Below are positions 59,363-64,000 of a stretch of DNA of 64,000 nt, in pieces (position 1 is the first letter of the stretch; every line of letters starts with the position of its first letter). The notes under the pieces were generated by a model that did no database searches, was not told the origin of the DNA, and saw nothing but the letters and a program-made list of their open reading frames with translations. Position numbers and translations under genes: made by a program. Source of the DNA: Petaurus breviceps papuanus (taxonomy: Eukaryota; Chordata; Mammalia; Diprotodontia; Petauridae); NCBI GenBank assembly GCA_028583685.1, contig JAMXIF010000003.1, positions 79,388,360 through 79,452,359 of the forward strand. Direction: 5' to 3'.

Positions 59363-59869
59363 TCACCAAACACCTCTTGAAAAATATCCCAAAAAGAAAA
59401 CTCCTAGGAATATTATAGCCAGGTTCCTGAGTTCCCAGATCAAGGAGGAAATATTACAAGCAGCCAAGAAGAAACAATTTGAATATTGTGGAAACACAAT
59501 CAGGATAACCTAAGACATAGCAGCTACTACATTAAGGGATCAAAGGGCTTGAAACATGATATTCCAGAGGCCAAAGAAGCTAGGATTAAAAGCAAAAATC
59601 ACCCATCCAGCAAAACTGAGTATAATATTTCAGAGGAAAACATGGTCATTCAATGAAATAGAGGACTTTCAAGAATTCTTGATGAAAAAACCTGACTTGA
59701 ATAGAAAATTTGACATTCAAATATAAGAATCAAGAGAAGCATGAGAAGGTAAACAGGGAAAAGAAATAAGGAACTTATCATAGTTGAACTATTTACATTC
59801 CTACATGAAAAAATGCTAATTGTAACTTATGAAACTTTTCTCAATATGAGGATAGTTGAAGGCAATATA

Positions 59870-59932
59870 AATGTATATATATATATATATGTATACATGC
59901 ACATATATGTATACATATATATTTATTTATTT
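59870..59932. repeat. TA/GTATA microsatellite in HAL1 3' UTR
   Basis: ATGTATATATATATATATAT, then GTATACATGCACATATATG. Confidence 0.85.
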
Positions 59933-60786
59933 ATGTCTACATAGGAGGGTATGTGTGCATGTGAATTCATATGTGATTGTGTGTGCAGGTATACATAGAC
60001 AGAGGGCACAGGATCAATTGAATAGGAAGGGATGATATTTAAAAAATAAAATTAAGAGGTAAAAGAGGAATATAATGAGAAGAGATAGGAAGAGACAGAA
60101 TAGGGTAAATTATCTCATATAAAAGAGGCAAGGGAAAACTGTTACAATGGAGGGGAAGAACAGGAAGGCAAAAGAGAATGGGTCAACCTTACTCTCATTG
60201 AGTTTGGCTTAAGGAGGGAATAACATACACACTAAATTGGCTATCTTACCATACAGGGAAGTAGGAGGGAAGGGGATAAGAGGGGTGGTGATAGAAGGGA
60301 GTGCAGATTGGGGTGGGGTAGTTAGAAGCACACACTTTTGAAAAGGGACAGGGTCAAAGTAGAAAATAGAACAATAGGGGGGAGGGATAGGATGGAGGGA
60401 AATGAAGTCAGGCTTTCACAATATATCCACTATAGAAATATTTTGCATAACTACACATGTACAACCTTTATTGAATTGCTTATCTTCCCAGTAAGGGTGG
60501 GTGACAAAGGAAGAAGGTAATGAATCTGGAATTCATAATTTTAAAATTAAATATTAAAAATATTATTATTATATGCAATTGGGGAATAATATATACAGGC
60601 ATTGGGATATGGAGATCCATCTTGCCCTACTGGAAAGTTGGAGGGGGAATAGGAAAGGATATAAGAGAGAGCAAATTGGGAGAGGAGATATTCAGTGGGA
60701 TAGTTGTTTTGGGGTGGTGGGTAGGGAAAAGATGGGGAGAACATTTGTAACTCAACATCTTGGGGAAATGAATGTTGTAAACTAAA

Positions 60787-60818
<32 letters not shown>

Positions 60819-60835
60819 AAATATAGGGAAAAACG

Positions 60836-61445
60836 GGGCAAAAAAAGACAGAGAAGAAGAAAATGATTAAAAACGCTGATTTTGCCAGATAGAAAAGGAC
60901 TTTCAAAAACTCACTGAAGAGAATAATTCCTTCAAAAATTAGATCGGAGCAATTGTAGGATAATGACTTTATAGAAAATCAAGATATTATAAAAAAACCC
61001 AAATAAAAGAAAAAAATAGAAGGCAATGTGAAATTTCTCATTGGAAAAATCACTGACCTGGAAAATACATCCAGGAGAAATAATTTAAAAATAATTGGAC
61101 TACCTGAAAGCCATGATCAAAAAAAAAGATCTTAGACACCATCTTTCAAGAAATTATCAAACAATATTGTCCTGATATTCCAGAACCAGAGGTTAAAATA
61201 GACATTGAAAGAATTCACCAATCACCTCTTGAAAAAGATCCCAAAAAAGAAAACTCCTAGGAATATTTTAGCCAAATTCCAAAGTTCCCAGGTCAAGGAG
61301 AAAATACTGTGAGCAGTCAGGAAGAAAATTTGAATATTGTGGAAACACATTCAGGATAACACAAGACCTAGCAGCTTCTACCTTAAGGGATCAAGGGTCT
61401 TGGAATATGATATTCTGGAGGTCAAAGGAGATAGGATTAAAACCA
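60836..61445 (+). mobile_element. second, eroded HAL1/L1 ORF1 fragment
   Basis: Begins in the coiled-coil part (GATTTTGCCAGATAGAAAAG) and ends in the C-terminal domain (GATCAAGGGTCTTGGAATAT). Translated pieces include KIEGNVKFLIGKITDLENT and NNLKIIGLPESHDQKK. Several stops and frameshifts. It lies head-to-tail right after the larger HAL1. Confidence 0.8.
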
Positions 61446-61745
61446 AGAAGACAGAAGATGCAATGTTGTAGGGCAAGCTTGGCTGAAGAGTGTAGAAAGG
61501 GAAGTAATATATAATGAGGCTGAGAAGATAGGTTGGAATGAGGTTATAAAGATCTTTCAAAGCTAAACAGAATAATTTATAGTGTATCCAATAGGCAATA
61601 GATAGCCAGTGGAGTTCATTGAATAAAGGAATAATTTGGTCAGATCTGCACTTAAAGAAAATCACTTTGTCAGTTGTGTTGAAGATGGATCAAAGGGAGA
61701 AGGCACTCAGTGCCTCCAGACAAGTCTGAATGACTATAGCTGTAG
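61446..61745 (-). mobile_element. L2 coding, right part of a split copy
   Basis: Minus-strand frame includes FNELHWLSIAYWIHYKLFCL, then ALKDLYNLIPTYLLSLI, the L2 ORF2 C-terminal LQWLPI and YKALHDLAPAYLSDLI blocks. Confidence 0.85.
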
Positions 61746-61835
61746 AACTCTTGCCAATTTTCACTGTCAGTGGGAGTTTTCTCACCCAAGAGTGCTCTAA
61801 ACCAATAAAATCGCATTTGGACAAAAATGTTATAA
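61746..61835 (+). mobile_element. MON1-like tail remnant
   Basis: AGTGGGAGTTTTCTCACCCA, then AAACCAATAAAATCGCATTT. Confidence 0.4.
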
Positions 61836-63135
61836 CACTCCATCATTCTACTTAAAACTCTTATTCAGAAAGCTATCAAATAATCTTGATATGACACCAT
61901 TCTTAATTTACAATAATTCTGGGTTTGAAAACAATTGTTTTCTAACAAGTTGATTTGAACCTATTAAATAATTCATATCAAGTGTGAGTTTGTATTTCCC
62001 ATGGTCAGAGCCTTAAGTAGAAATAATTGGGCCCTGGAAAAAAATTCAGTTGGAGGTTTAGGGGGCAGGAAAAAGTCCTACAATTGGTTAAAGTTCTGCT
62101 AGGAGAGGGAGTGACCCTTCTCCCAGAAAGTCTAACTTTGAACTCTGGGTGTCTTGCTGGATACTAGGAAAGGTAGGCCCTGGGAGAAGAACACCATGAC
62201 AATAGGAACCTGGGGATAGTAGTTTGGGAGAAGGCCAGTGAAAAATGATAAGGATGAGGTGCAGAGACAGAGGGAAGAGAACAGAAGGGAGGTCTACTAC
62301 CCAAGTGTCATTACTCTGAACCAAAAGCTGGATCTCTGAGCCCAAGTATTCCAAAAGGACAACCCCACTGATCTAGAGAGACATGATTAGTGTGTTGTGC
62401 AAAGCTAATCCAATTAAATTCTTACTGGAAACTGCAGAGAGATTTCTGACAGGTTCACTACATCTTATCTGCCTGTTGTTCCATGAAGTTGGACCTTAAA
62501 ATAGGCAGAGCTATGATGAGAATGTCAGACAAGCTGAGCCCTAGTTTTGTTTTATATTTGGGACCCTTAAAGCCTATCAAAGATTCAGCTTAGGCAGCTT
62601 CAGAAGCACCTTACATAAACTTAACCTTTAATACAGAATTGACATCCCCCCCACTCCACCACCCCTATCACAAGCTAAAGATAACAAGGGTTGCCAGAAG
62701 ACAACAGATGCCCAGAAATAGAAAACAGAGACATTCTGTCTTCTTCCAAGTATTCTCCCTTAGAGAAGTATGGAAAAGCTGCAGATGTCCCCAAGTCAAG
62801 GACTTGGCCTGAGACTCCCATATAATATAGTCCTGTTCTTTCAGAGTCCCAGAGGGTTAGTTGGATCTGGATCTTGTTGTGTGGACCACCCAAATCAGCT
62901 AAATGTGCCAAGGTTGGGACCAGTGTAATTATCCACTCTCAATAAGGAATTATCCATTCTCCTTCTTCAATATTCTTTCCATCGCTGCTTCTGTGCATTA
63001 CAAGGAAAGCTACAATTGTCCAAGGCTCTTTGCCTGGTTCCCCCATCTGCTTCGTGATTTTCTACATCCAGGGCTTATGCTTCTATCTTCTGGAGCAACA
63101 CAGAACCATTTTTTTTCTCATACTGTATATAGTGA
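61836..63135. other. unclassified sequence, possibly including an eroded repeat
   Basis: More balanced composition than average, with no SINE or LINE that I can name and no convincing exon. An old LTR-like element is possible at about 62640-63110 but unsupported by paired ends. Confidence 0.3.
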
Positions 63136-63139
63136 GGCC

Positions 63140-63495
63140 ACATGTTTTGGTGTGAAGAGCAGTAGATTTGGAATTAGAGAGAATTGATCTGAAATTCAGA
63201 CTCAATTACTACTTGTGTGGCCTTCCAATGGAAAGTACGTGGATTTTGAAATTAGAAGATCTGGGTTGAAATCTTGGCTCTGAGTATTACTTTGTCTATG
63301 TAGAAGGTACTTGTTGCTCCTTATGCCTCGGTGCCCTTTTCTGTAATTGAATTAGATGACCTCTGAGATCCTTCCTAGCTTTAGAGCTATGACTCTAAGT
63401 CACTTAACTTTTCTGGGACTCAGTTTTCTGATGCATAAAAATGGAAGGGTTGGGCTGGTCTTTAATGTCGCTTTCTGTTCTAAGTTTATGATTCT
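63140..63495 (+). mobile_element. MIR-like SINE interrupted by another MIR-like SINE
   Basis: Outer copy: GATTTGGAATTAGAGAGAAT, then AAGTCACTTAACTTTTCTGG and GACTCAGTTTTCTGATGC. Inner copy at about 63230-63398: GAAATTAGAAGATCTGGGTT, AATTAGATGACCTCTGAGAT. Confidence 0.65.
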
Positions 63496-63735
63496 TTTCC
63501 ATGTGACCAAACATAACTAAAAGCTGCCTCATAGACACATTTAAAACAAGGTATCCCCCATTCCTTCATAAATATCATTGTAATGGCAAGGAAAATGGTA
63601 CTTAGCACCTTGTTTCAGTTATTCAATTACTTGGCTCCTTGTTTCAGTGCCTTTGAGCCCTGCCTGTGCTTTGGAGTTGGGAGGAACTTGCTGATGCCAC
63701 AGGAAAGAGAAGAACCACATAAAAGCAGGAGGACA

Positions 63736-63905
63736 GGGGTGGCTAGGTAGTGCAGTGAACAGAGCACTGACCCTGGATTCAGGAGGACCTGAGTTCAAAT
63801 CTAGCCTCAGACACTTAACACTTACTAGCTGTGTGACCTTGGGCAAGTCACTTAACCCCAATTGCCCTGCCTTTCCCTTCCAAAAAGGAAAAAATAAAAA
63901 TTTAC
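63736..63905 (+). mobile_element. short A-tailed SINE
   Basis: GGGGTGGCTAGGTAGTGCAG, CTTAACCCCAATTGCCCTGC. Duplication AAGCAGGAGGACA (63723-63735) and AAGCAGGAGCACA (63906-63918). Confidence 0.92.
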
Positions 63906-64000
63906 AAGCAGGAGCACAAACTAGAGCCCAGCAGAACTGGAGGAACTGCTGTCTGTGGTGCCAGCACTCTGTCTATCCTGTCTGTGTTGATTTCACAGGC

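Larger units (their letters stand above)
57548..60826 (+). mobile_element. HAL1 (half-L1) LINE, near full length
   Basis: Starts GGGGATGGAGTCAAGATGGC with a YY1-like CAAGATGGC at 57559-57567. A 5' UTR of about 950 bp with internal repeats is followed by ORF1 (58495 on; split by a SINE) and a 3' UTR from about 59735. AATAAA lies at 60787-60792, followed by a TA tail. No endonuclease or RT coding lies between ORF1 and the tail. A clear target-site duplication was not found. Confidence 0.88.

Noticed and set aside
62640-63110. Possible old LTR
   Set aside because: Composition and a TATA-like stretch are suggestive, but I found no paired ends or recognisable family.

Overview
The window looks like nuclear DNA of an Australasian (australidelphian) marsupial. 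It is AT-rich, mostly non-coding, and packed with marsupial repeats: short A-tailed tRNA-derived SINEs of the WSINE1/WALLSI type, MAR1/MON1 and RTE-tailed CORE-SINEs, L1 and half-L1 (HAL1) elements, and old L2 and L3/CR1 copies. Family names come from memory of consensus sequences, not from a database search.

One protein-coding gene is supported, on the + strand. Three short exons (9013-9115, 25151-25218, 35996-36041) join in one reading frame with matching splice phases and end in a TGA. They encode the last 71 residues of a protein whose earlier exons lie upstream of the window. I do not recognise the gene with enough certainty to name it. Everything from 9116 to 35995 is its last two introns (about 16.0 and 10.8 kb). 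From about 36042 rightward the sequence is 3' UTR and then intergenic DNA, or an intron of something I cannot see.

Layout: 1-4000 holds a near-full-length minus-strand HAL1 with a 17-bp target-site duplication. 5650-7880 is an eroded L1 ORF2 with a SINE inside. 8200-10600 holds SINEs, the first exon and an L2 end. 11090-11193 is a 10-N gap flanked by an identical 47-bp repeat, which is an assembly artefact. 15-24 kb holds scattered SINEs, an L3 split by later insertions, a long L2 3' end and several palindromes. 25-27 kb holds exon 2, long purine/pyrimidine tracts and a fresh WSINE1. 30-32 kb has an inverted SINE pair and a twin-primed L1. 35.3-36.5 kb has an L2 piece, the terminal exon and a unique 3' UTR. 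42-51 kb holds L2, L3, a SINE dimer and an L1 split by HAL1. 52.2-54.3 kb is a long L3/CR1 RT remnant hosting an LTR-like fossil, a SINE and a 77-bp mariner MITE. 57.3-61.7 kb is a nest: an L2 interrupted by one nearly complete HAL1 and one eroded HAL1.

No rRNA, true tRNA, CRISPR, operon or bacterial feature was seen. I found no convincing undescribed system. The points most worth checking are the unnamed C-terminal exon chain, the HAL1 elements and their ORF1-only architecture, and the assembly duplication.
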